This document shows, in pieces, positions 8,893 to 16,245 of a stretch of 64,000 nucleotides of DNA (its first letter is position 1; every line of letters starts with the position of its first letter). The stretch is from Hyphomicrobium album (GTDB lineage Bacteria; Pseudomonadota; Alphaproteobacteria; Rhizobiales; Hyphomicrobiaceae). The DNA lies in NCBI RefSeq assembly GCF_009708035.1, contig NZ_WMBQ01000002.1, positions 558,001 through 622,000 of the forward strand, in the 5' to 3' direction. The position numbers and the translations under genes were made by a program. The notes under the pieces were generated by a model. It had not been told where the DNA came from. It did not search any database and was given only the letters and a program-made list of their open reading frames with translations.

Positions 8893-8920
8893 AGCGCGCC
8901 GCGGGCAATCGTGGCGCGCT
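8893..8920 (+). terminator. Hairpin after the PodJ-like gene
   Basis: A perfect 8-bp stem (AGCGCGCC at 8893-8900 and GGCGCGCT at 8913-8920) with a 12-base loop begins 26 bp after the stop codon and is followed by TTCGCTTT. The T-run is imperfect, so terminator activity is probable rather than certain. Confidence 0.5.
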
Positions 8921-9084
8921 TTCGCTTTCGGGTACGCCAAATTTTACTTAGCTCGCATATGGTACGTGTGGCCGGCGGCTCTTTCCTTGACACGGCGTAG
9001 GGGGCGGAGCATCAGGCGGCTGTCTGCCGCCGCGCAGCGCCGATTGTCAGGCGCGCTCCCGAGGTTCGTCCGCTAGCGAAACTG

Positions 9085-10014
9085 ATGAACATCTACCTGC
9101 CCATCGCCGAGATGTCCGTCAATGTAGCGCTCTTCCTCGGCATGGGCTGCGCCGTCGGCTTTCTGTCCGGGCTGTTCGGCGTGGGCGGCGGGTTCCTGCT
9201 TACGCCGCTCTTGATCTTCATGGGCGTGCCCGCCCCCGTCGCCGTCGGCACCGGCTCGATGCAGATCCTCGCCTCGTCGGTCTCCGGCGCCATGGCCCAG
9301 TACCGCCGCAACAACGTCGACGTGAAGCTCGGCGCGGTGCTGGTCGCCGGCGGTATTGTTGGATCGGTCATCGGCGTGGCGCTGATGAAAATTTTGCGGC
9401 AGGCCGGCCAGTTCGACCTGTTCGTGTCGCTGAGCTATGTCACCTTCCTCGGCGCGGTCGGGGCGCTGATGCTGATCGAGAGCGTCGGCAGCATTCAGAA
9501 GACGCGGTCGGGCAAGCCGGTGTCGGCCCGCAAGACGCGCCAGCACAGCTGGGTGCACGGCCTACCCTTCAAGATGCGGTTCCATCGTTCGAAGCTCTAC
9601 ATCAGCGCCGTGCCGGCGGCGATGATCGGCGCCTTCGTCGGCTTCATGGCGGCGATCATGGGTGTCGGCGGCGGCTTCGTCATGGTGCCCGCCATGATCT
9701 ACCTGTTGCGCGTGCCGACCAGCGTCGTCATCGGCACGTCGCTGTTCCAGATCGTCTTCGTCATGGCGGTGACGACGCTCCTGCAAGCCATGGAGAACAA
9801 GGCGGTCGACGTGGTGCTGGCCTTGCTGCTCATCGTCGGCGGCGTGATCGGCGCCCAATTCGGCGCGGCCGCTGGTGGCCGTCTCAAGGGCGAGCAATTG
9901 CGCTTCATGCTGGCGGCGCTGGTGCTGCTGGTCTGCCTGCGCATCGGCTGGGACCTGATGGTTAGGCCGACCGAGATCTACTCGATCGGTCCGCTGATCG
10001 GGGGAGGCATCTGA
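9085..10014 (+). CDS. TauE/SafE family membrane exporter
   Basis: A 309-residue integral membrane protein with about eight hydrophobic segments in two homologous halves. Each half opens with the family glycine motif: GLFGVGGGFLLTPLL near residue 30 and IMGVGGGFVMVPAM near residue 193. A basic loop of about 40 residues (KTRSGKPVSARKTRQH) separates the halves. TauE/SafE proteins move sulfite, sulfoacetate or other organosulfur anions across the inner membrane. The stop codon overlaps the next start by one base (TGATG), so it is translationally coupled to a TIGR02186-type protein. The substrate is not determined by sequence. Confidence 0.88.
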   Translation: MNIYLPIAEMSVNVALFLGMGCAVGFLSGLFGVGGGFLLTPLLIFMGVPAPVAVGTGSMQILASSVSGAMAQYRRNNVDVKLGAVLVAGGIVGSVIGVALMKILRQAGQFDLFVSLSYVTFLGAVGALMLIESVGSIQKTRSGKPVSARKTRQHSWVHGLPFKMRFHRSKLYISAVPAAMIGAFVGFMAAIMGVGGGFVMVPAMIYLLRVPTSVVIGTSLFQIVFVMAVTTLLQAMENKAVDVVLALLLIVGGVIGAQFGAAAGGRLKGEQLRFMLAALVLLVCLRIGWDLMVRPTEIYSIGPLIGGGI

Positions 10015-10862
10015 TGCTCCGCCTTCTGCTGCCTGTATTCTTGCTTCTCGCGTGCGCGCTGCCAGCAGCCGCGCAGGGTCCGGCCGCGCCGCGCTCCGTG
10101 CCGCGCCCCACGTTTGCGCCGACGCCGTCCGTCCCCCAAGAAAAAGTCGAGGCCGATATCTCGACGCGGACGCTCGAAGTGACGACCGGATTCACCGGTC
10201 ACGAGATCATCGTCTTCGGCAGCGTCGACAACAGCCAGGCGCCGCGGGAGCAATACGCGGGCTATTACGACGTCGTCGTCGTGGTCGAAGGCACCCCGTT
10301 CCCGATTGTCGTTCGGCGCAAGAGCGACGTCGCCGGCGTGTGGGTCAACACGTCCTCGGTTACCTTCGGATCGGTGCCGAGCTACTACGCCATCGCCTCG
10401 ACGCGTCCGATCGAGCAGGTCGCCGGCCCCGGCGTCCTCGAGCGGCACGCCATCGGGTTGCAGCACATCAAGATGACCCCCTCCGGCGCGGCGCGCAGCG
10501 GCTTCAAGGATTACGAGGTCGCGGCCTTCCGGTCGGCAGTCATTCGCCTGAAGAAGAAGGACAACCTGTACGTCCTCGCGCCAAATGGCGTGGAGTTCGT
10601 CGGACGCAGCCTGTTCCGCAGCACCATCGCGCTGCCGGCCAACGTTCCCGTGGGCCCGCTGGTAGCCCGCACCTACTTGTTCCGCAATGGCGAGGTGGTG
10701 AGTGCGCACATCGCCCGCGTCACCCTGCACCGGACCGGCATCGAATGGCTCGTGCACAACTTCGCGTTCGTCTACCCGATGAGCTATGGCCTGATCGCGG
10801 TTCTGATCGCCGTCGGTTGCGGGTTGATCGCCTCGGCGTACTTCCGCCGGCAGACGGCGTAG
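10014..10862 (+). CDS. TIGR02186 family exported/anchored protein, partner of TauE
   Basis: A 282-residue protein with an N-terminal signal sequence ending near PAAAQG. A long predicted-periplasmic beta-rich domain follows (ISTRTLEVTTGFTGHEIIVFG...), then one C-terminal membrane helix near 250-272 and a short cytoplasmic RRQTA tail. Sequence and position directly after a TauE/SafE gene match the TIGR02186 family, whose function is unknown. One-base stop/start overlap with the upstream gene makes joint production likely. It may be a periplasmic accessory or capture subunit for the exporter; this is inference. It converges with the pdeM gene only 4 bp away. Confidence 0.8.
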   Translation: MLRLLLPVFLLLACALPAAAQGPAAPRSVPRPTFAPTPSVPQEKVEADISTRTLEVTTGFTGHEIIVFGSVDNSQAPREQYAGYYDVVVVVEGTPFPIVVRRKSDVAGVWVNTSSVTFGSVPSYYAIASTRPIEQVAGPGVLERHAIGLQHIKMTPSGAARSGFKDYEVAAFRSAVIRLKKKDNLYVLAPNGVEFVGRSLFRSTIALPANVPVGPLVARTYLFRNGEVVSAHIARVTLHRTGIEWLVHNFAFVYPMSYGLIAVLIAVGCGLIASAYFRRQTA

Positions 10863-10866
10863 CCGA

Positions 10867-11589
10867 TCAGTCTTCTTTCAAGAGCCGCGTCGCGACGGGA
10901 TAGAGCCCCTCCTGGCCGAGCATCCACACGTGCATGCCGTCGTTGCCGAACAGAGGCTCGAACGGATCGGTGAGGATGTTGAGCCCCCCGGTGTATGTCC
11001 CGAACGCTGGAAGCACCAGGCGGTGCCCGTTCCCGACGAAGCAGGGCCGGCGCAGCGTGTAGCCGTGCATCGATAATTTCGCCGCCGGGTGCAGGTGGCC
11101 GGCGATCTCGTGCGTGACGTGCCCCGGCCGCGGCTCATGACGCAGCACGATCCCTTCGACCTCGATCTCGGCGACGACGCTGCCACCAAGCCGCTCGCCA
11201 ACCTTGGGGTCGTGGTTTCCCGTGACCCAGATCCACTCCCGATCGTCCTGCATGATGTGCAGGATCTCGAGCTCCTCGAGCCCGATGCGGCCCGACGCAT
11301 CGATGTCGTGGAGGCTGTCGCCGAGAGCGATTACGGTGCCGGCATCATAGCGGTCGATGGCGGTCGCCAGCTTTTGCAGCGTCTCGCGGGTGTCGTAGGG
11401 CGGAACGAGCTGGCCGCGCTTCGCCAGAGACGAGCCCTTCTCGAGGTGCAGGTCGGCGACGATCAGCGCGTCTTCGCTCGGCCAGTAGAGGGCGCCGGAC
11501 ATGTCGGCGCGAAACAGTTTGCCGCAAACTGAGATCGCCTGTTCCTGGAAGTCGTCGAAGGCGAGGCGCTCAGGTTTCAGCTCGAGCAT
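10867..11589 (-). CDS. pdeM: Ligase-associated DNA damage response endonuclease PdeM
   Basis: A 240-residue calcineurin-like metallophosphoesterase. Metal-binding motifs appear in the usual order: ADLHLEKGS (~45), GDSLHD (~93), GNHDP (~123), a conserved RHEP, then GHLHPAAK (~163). Proteins of this family accompany the Lhr-type helicase, an ATP-dependent DNA ligase and a beta-lactamase-fold exonuclease in a bacterial DNA repair cluster. Here the start codon lies inside the 3' end of the helicase gene (13-bp overlap), so both are made from one transcript. The ligase and exonuclease genes are not in the window. Function from family; substrate DNA structure is not known from the sequence. Confidence 0.9.
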   Translation of the reverse strand: MLELKPERLAFDDFQEQAISVCGKLFRADMSGALYWPSEDALIVADLHLEKGSSLAKRGQLVPPYDTRETLQKLATAIDRYDAGTVIALGDSLHDIDASGRIGLEELEILHIMQDDREWIWVTGNHDPKVGERLGGSVVAEIEVEGIVLRHEPRPGHVTHEIAGHLHPAAKLSMHGYTLRRPCFVGNGHRLVLPAFGTYTGGLNILTDPFEPLFGNDGMHVWMLGQEGLYPVATRLLKED

Positions 11590-14153
11590 TGCGTCTCCTC
11601 TAGCGTCGTGCGCGGCGCCATTTCGGCGGCGGCCTCGCGCAGCAGCTCCTCGCGCGCGAAGCCGGCAACCGCCTCCTTGCCGATCTCGAGGAGGATCGGC
11701 ACAGAAAGCGGCGATACCCTGTCCAACGGTTGATGCCTGATTCTACCGTCGATGCGGCGTAGAAAATCCCCGAGTCGCGCGATGTCCAGCAGGCCTGTGG
11801 CCGCGTCGGTCCACGCCGCTTCGAGCAAAATGTGGTGCGGATCGTGGCGGCGCAGCACGTCGTAGATGAGATTGGTCGACAGCGCGACCTGACGTCCGGT
11901 CTTTTCCCGCCCCGCCGAGCGGCGCTCGACGAGCCCGCCGATCAGCGCCACCTGGCGGAACGTCCGCTTCATCAAGTTCGATTCTGCCAGCCACGCATCG
12001 AGATCGTCGCCCAGCATGTCCTGCGCGAACAGATCCGCAAGGTCGAGCCGGCCCTCGGTGACGAGCGCCGAGAGATCGCCCAACCCCCACAGCGCCATAC
12101 CGTAGTCGTTCGCCACGAAGCCGAGCGGTGAGGCGCCGGCGCGATCGAGGCGCCGGGTGAGCAGCATGCCGAGGGTCTGGTGGGCGAGGCGTCCCTCGAA
12201 AGGATAGGCGACCAGGTAATTCAAGTTGCGGCGCGCGAACGTCTCGACCAACAGCTCGTCGCGGCCAGGGATGGCCGAGCGCTCGCGCTGCATCTCGAGC
12301 CAGTATTCGACGTTCGGCGGCAGGCGTCCCCATTGATCCGCATCGGCCAGCATCGTCCGCACGCGCTCGGCCAAGTGCGTCGAGAGCGGGAACTTGCCAC
12401 TGTTGTAGCTGGGGATGATGGGATCGCGGGCGCTCGCACGGGTGACGAAGGCTTCGTTCTCGCTCATGCCTTCGAAACGCAGGACCTCTCCGGCCAGCAC
12501 GAAGGCGTCGCCGGGACGCAGCTGCTCGATGAAATATTCATCGACCTCGCCCATGACACGCCCGCCAATGAGCGGCTTGCGCGACGTGGTGCGCCGCCCG
12601 ACGAGGCGCACCTTGATCAGCGGCGCGGCGACGATCGTTCCCGCGTTCATTCGATAGGCCTGCACGAAGCGGGGATGGGTGATGCGCACTTTGCCGTCCG
12701 AAGTCGTCTTCAGCTTGGCGTAGCGCTCGTAGTTCTTGAGCGCATATCCGCCGTCGGTGACGAAACCGAGCACGCGATCGAACGTGGATCGCGTCAGCGT
12801 CGCGTAGGGAGCGGCGGACGTTACTTCGGCGTAGAGGGCGTCGGGGTGGAAGCTCCCGGTGCAGGCCGTGCCGAGAATGTGCTGCGCCAGCACGTCGAGC
12901 GCCCCCCGGCGCGAGAAGGTCACGTCCTGCTCGCCCGCCTCGGCTGCATCGACGGCCGCACGGCACTCGAGGACCTCGAAGCGGTTGCCCGGCACGAGCA
13001 TCGCTCGCGAGGGCTCGTCGAGCCGATGGTTGGAGCGGCCGATACGCTGGATGAAGCGGCTTGCGCCTTTCGGCGCGCCGACATGGATGACGAGATCAAC
13101 GTCGCCCCAGTCGATGCCGAGGTCGAGCGTCGATGTGGCGACCACCGCGCGCAACGTGCCGGCGGCCATCGCCGCCTCGACCTTGCGCCGCTGCGTGGCG
13201 TCGAGCGATCCGTGGTGCAGGGCGATCGGCAGTCCCAGCTCGTTGACCCGCCACAGGTCCTGGAACAAAAGCTCCGCCTGCATGCGCGTGTTGACGAACA
13301 GCAGGCTGAGGTGGTGCGCTTCGATGGCGTCGTAGATCTCGCCGATCGCATAGCGGCTGGTGTGGCCGACGGCGGGCATCGTCTCGTTGAGCTCGAGGAT
13401 GTCAATGTGCGGTTTGGCGCCGCCGCCGACGAGCACGAGGTCGGCAAGGTCGATCTGCGCGGCCGGGTCCGGCTGCGGCACGAGATAGGCGCGCAGCTCG
13501 GTCGGGCGCGCGACCGTCGCCGACAGCCCGACCGTGCGCAGTCCGGGTGCGAGCGTCCGCAGGCGCGCGAGGTCGAGCGCCAGCAGGTCGCCCCGCTTGG
13601 TCGCCGCCAGCGCGTGCGCTTCATCGAGGATGACAGTATCGAGCGCGCCGAACAGGTCGGCGCTATCGGGATGGCTGAGCAGCAGCGTCAGCTGCTCCGG
13701 GGTCGTCATCAGGATGTCGGGTGGCGTACGTCGCTGCCGGGCACGGCGTGCGACCGAGGTATCGCCCGTGCGGGTCTCCGTGCGGACGGGGAGCTGCATC
13801 TCCGAGATCGGCGCCGTCAAATTGCGCGCCACGTCCGCCGCAAGGGCCTTGAGCGGCGAGATATAGAGAGTGTGCAGGGTGCGCCGGCCGTTGGCACGCC
13901 CGCGCGACGTCAAGTCTACGAGACTGGGCAGGAAACCGGCGAGCGTCTTGCCGGCGCCGGTGGGGGCAATAAGAAGGGTCGAGCGGCGCTGGTGCGCGGC
14001 CTCGATCAGTGCGAGCTGGTGTGGCCGCGGGGCCCAGCCACGGGCAGCGAACCAGGATGCGAACGGTTCCGGCAGCGTCGGGACGGCTGGCACTTGCGCC
14101 CGCTTCCGCGGAAGCCGGACACCGGCGCCGGTGATCGGTTTGGCGATGCTCAT
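11577..14153 (-). CDS. lhr: Ligase-associated DNA damage response DEXH-box helicase (Lhr-type)
   Basis: An 858-residue superfamily 2 helicase. Walker A APTGAGKT sits at about 63-70, the Walker B box VILDEAHAL follows, and helicase-C motifs include VATSTLDLGIDWGDVDLV and QRIGRSNHR. A long C-terminal Lhr-core region with DUF4145-like and winged-helix segments completes it. It belongs to the bacterial 'ligase-associated' Lhr group that works with PdeM in DNA repair. I take ATG 14153; a GTG at 14174 would add seven residues. The 3' end overlaps pdeM by 13 bp. A long open frame on the opposite strand across this gene is a GC-rich shadow. High confidence in family, moderate in the exact start. Confidence 0.92.
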   Translation of the reverse strand: MSIAKPITGAGVRLPRKRAQVPAVPTLPEPFASWFAARGWAPRPHQLALIEAAHQRRSTLLIAPTGAGKTLAGFLPSLVDLTSRGRANGRRTLHTLYISPLKALAADVARNLTAPISEMQLPVRTETRTGDTSVARRARQRRTPPDILMTTPEQLTLLLSHPDSADLFGALDTVILDEAHALAATKRGDLLALDLARLRTLAPGLRTVGLSATVARPTELRAYLVPQPDPAAQIDLADLVLVGGGAKPHIDILELNETMPAVGHTSRYAIGEIYDAIEAHHLSLLFVNTRMQAELLFQDLWRVNELGLPIALHHGSLDATQRRKVEAAMAAGTLRAVVATSTLDLGIDWGDVDLVIHVGAPKGASRFIQRIGRSNHRLDEPSRAMLVPGNRFEVLECRAAVDAAEAGEQDVTFSRRGALDVLAQHILGTACTGSFHPDALYAEVTSAAPYATLTRSTFDRVLGFVTDGGYALKNYERYAKLKTTSDGKVRITHPRFVQAYRMNAGTIVAAPLIKVRLVGRRTTSRKPLIGGRVMGEVDEYFIEQLRPGDAFVLAGEVLRFEGMSENEAFVTRASARDPIIPSYNSGKFPLSTHLAERVRTMLADADQWGRLPPNVEYWLEMQRERSAIPGRDELLVETFARRNLNYLVAYPFEGRLAHQTLGMLLTRRLDRAGASPLGFVANDYGMALWGLGDLSALVTEGRLDLADLFAQDMLGDDLDAWLAESNLMKRTFRQVALIGGLVERRSAGREKTGRQVALSTNLIYDVLRRHDPHHILLEAAWTDAATGLLDIARLGDFLRRIDGRIRHQPLDRVSPLSVPILLEIGKEAVAGFAREELLREAAAEMAPRTTLEETQCSS

Positions 14154-14265
14154 CTCGCCTACGCAACGCTCCACTGTCGAAACGCCCCCGCAACTATGCT
14201 AAGGGCGATACCCGATATAGGGCGGCCACCATGGGTCCGCCACCGCTGGCTGGGAGAACGATCGG

Positions 14266-14565
14266 ATGGACCGCAACACTTTCCTTGGCGGCAGCGTGCT
14301 GGGCGTCATCGTCCGCCTCCTGGTGCTCTCCCTCGTCGTCGGCGTCATACTCTCCGTCTTGGGTATCACACCGGAGAATATCTTCGACAGAATCAACGTG
14401 ATGCTGCGGCGGATCTACGACCTCGGCTTCGGCGCGATCGAGTCCGTGCTCGGCTACGTCATTCTCGGGGCCATGGTCGTGGTGCCGATCTGGTTCATCT
14501 CGCGCCTGATCAAGGCCACGCGCGGTCCCGACGTACCGCCGCCGCCGCGGGGCGGATCGGTCTAG
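14266..14565 (+). CDS. DUF6460 small membrane protein
   Basis: A 99-residue protein with two membrane helices (about 8-30 and 62-83) separated by an amphipathic stretch (ITPENIFDRINVMLRRIYDLGFGAIESV). It ends in a Pro/Gly-rich tail (PPPPRGGSV). The pattern fits DUF6460, a small alphaproteobacterial inner-membrane family with no known role. It diverges from the Lhr helicase gene and is preceded by a GGGAGAACG ribosome site region. Its TAG stop shares the palindrome CTAG with the stop of pyrD on the other strand, so the two genes overlap by four bases tail to tail. Confidence 0.75.
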   Translation: MDRNTFLGGSVLGVIVRLLVLSLVVGVILSVLGITPENIFDRINVMLRRIYDLGFGAIESVLGYVILGAMVVVPIWFISRLIKATRGPDVPPPPRGGSV

Positions 14566-15647
14566 TCGATCGACTGGGCCGCCCATTGCGCGGAACGGCG
14601 GCCGACAAGGTCAGAAAGGCTGCGTGCACCGGCGCGCCGCATACCCGTGGCCAACTCCTCCTTAATGCGCGCAATCAGGCCAGGCCCTTCGTAGACGAGG
14701 CCGGTATAGAGCTGCACCAAAGTCGCCCCAGCCTCGATCTTGGCGAGCGCACTGGCACCTGAGTCGATCCCGCCAATGCCGATGAGAGGGATTTTTCCCG
14801 AGGTCGCCTCGTAGACGCGTGCGAGCATCACGGTGGAGCGGTGGAACAGCGGGCGACCGGACAGGCCGCCGGTCTCGCGTGCACTCGGATCCGACAATCC
14901 CTTGCGCGACAGCGTCGTATTCGAAACGGCGATGCCGTCGACGCTCGCGGCGGCGAGTGGCGCGATGACCTGCGGCAGCATCTGCTCGTCGATGTCGGGG
15001 GCGAGCTTGACGACGATCGGACGGCGCGGCTTGCCGGCGTCGACGTGCTTGGCGCGCGCGGTCATGAGGCGACCGAGCAGAGCCTCGAGCGCGGCGGGAT
15101 CCTGAAGGTCGCGCAGGCCAGGCGTATTTGGTGACGAGATGTTGATCGTGAAGTAGCTCGCGACACCATAGAATGTGTCGAGGCCGCGGACGTAGTCATC
15201 GACGCGGTCCGTTGCGTCTTTGTTGGCGCCGATGTTGACGCCGACGACGCCCGTTTGCGTGCGCTGCTGAAGGCGGCGCAGCGCCGCTGCGTGTCCGCCG
15301 TTGTTGAATCCGAGCCGATTGATGACGGCGTGGTCGCGCTTAAGGCGGAACACGCGCGGCGTAGGATTGCCGGGTTGCGGCAGTGGCGTCACCGTGCCGA
15401 TCTCCGCAAATCCGCAGCCAAGGCCGAGTATGGCGTCGGGGACGCGCGCGTCCTTGTCGAAACCTGCTGCGATGCCAATGGGGTTAGGTAGCGCAAGCCC
15501 GCAAAATTGCACGCTTTGCGCGGGATCTGCATCCGCGGCAGCAGGATAAACGCCGAGTTCCAGCGATCGCAGCGTCACCTCGTGGGCCTGCTCGGGCGGC
15601 AGCAGCGCCAGCGCGCGGGGTGCAAGATCGAACAGCTGCCTCAGCAT
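14562..15647 (-). CDS. pyrD: Dihydroorotate dehydrogenase (quinone), class 2
   Basis: Oxidises dihydroorotate to orotate in pyrimidine synthesis, passing electrons through FMN to quinone at the inner membrane. The 361-residue protein starts MLRQLFDLAPRALALLPPEQAHE, the N-terminal quinone-binding extension of class 2 enzymes. Conserved stretches follow: GIAAGFDKDA, TVTPLPQPGNPTPR, INRLGFNNGG, the NISSPNTPGLRDLQ catalytic-serine region, KLAPD, VSNTT and the phosphate-binding LIGIGGI. I chose ATG 15647 (GGAGGATC upstream) rather than the longer open frame, because family members start here. The start overlaps the end of the DUF952 gene by 7 bp, so the two are coupled. Confidence 0.93.
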   Translation of the reverse strand: MLRQLFDLAPRALALLPPEQAHEVTLRSLELGVYPAAADADPAQSVQFCGLALPNPIGIAAGFDKDARVPDAILGLGCGFAEIGTVTPLPQPGNPTPRVFRLKRDHAVINRLGFNNGGHAAALRRLQQRTQTGVVGVNIGANKDATDRVDDYVRGLDTFYGVASYFTINISSPNTPGLRDLQDPAALEALLGRLMTARAKHVDAGKPRRPIVVKLAPDIDEQMLPQVIAPLAAASVDGIAVSNTTLSRKGLSDPSARETGGLSGRPLFHRSTVMLARVYEATSGKIPLIGIGGIDSGASALAKIEAGATLVQLYTGLVYEGPGLIARIKEELATGMRRAGARSLSDLVGRRSAQWAAQSID

Positions 15648-16003
15648 GTTGCGAGATCCTCCGGCAGCATGGGGATGCCGTCTTTTCCCGGGTGCAGCGT
15701 GCGGACCGCCATCGCATGGCTGGTCGGAAGGCCGGCGTAGTGATGCGGGAAGAGTTGTCCTCCGCGCGAGACTTCCCATCGCAGCGCCTCGCCGAGCGCA
15801 CGCGTCTCGAACTGGATCAGCACGAGATCGTCTTGGCCGCGGAAGTGCTTGGCAAGTGTGCCGGCGAGCTGCTCGCACAACGACAAGTGGATATAGCCGT
15901 CGCGTACGTCGTCCGCCGAACCTTCATAGGTTCCGGCGCGACATGCTGCATCCCACGCGGCGCGCGGCGCGACCTTGTAGACGAATTGGTGAGGCGTGGT
16001 CAT
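15641..16003 (-). CDS. DUF952 domain-containing protein
   Basis: A 120-residue single-domain cytoplasmic protein matching DUF952. It has an early YKVAPRAAWDAACRAGTYEGS, a DGYIHLSLCEQL segment, LVLIQFETRALGEALRWE, and the ending FPHHYAGLPTSHAMAV. DUF952 proteins are often annotated as 'glutathione S-transferase-like' in databases, but the fold resembles ADP-ribosyltransferase or RNA-2'-phosphotransferase-type domains; no activity is established. It is the first gene of a two-gene unit with pyrD, overlapping it by 7 bp. The pairing of DUF952 with pyrD is common in alphaproteobacteria as far as I recall. Confidence 0.85.
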   Translation of the reverse strand: MTTPHQFVYKVAPRAAWDAACRAGTYEGSADDVRDGYIHLSLCEQLAGTLAKHFRGQDDLVLIQFETRALGEALRWEVSRGGQLFPHHYAGLPTSHAMAVRTLHPGKDGIPMLPEDLATC

Positions 16004-16245
16004 CGCTTGACCGACAAAGTTCCGCGCGCGGAAAATAATTCACGTGTGTGGCGCGTCGCATCCGCGCGCGGCGCTGCGCCACGCGCCTGTCGCACGCGAT
16101 CAACACCCCACGAACGTCGTTTGCCGGAAAGGTGCTTTTCTAAGATGGAAGCTGTCGCGGCGGGTGTAGTCATGATACCTTCATGTAACTGGCGCCCGCG
16201 GCTCGTTCCCGGCGCTTGCGATCGCCAAAACGCAAAAGAAGATCA

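Noticed and set aside
12180..14762. An 860-codon open frame on the plus strand, antisense to the Lhr helicase gene
   Set aside because: The composition is rich in Arg, Gly, Ala and His with no recognisable domain or ribosome site. It is the expected antisense shadow of a GC-rich gene, and the helicase on the other strand has all its motifs.
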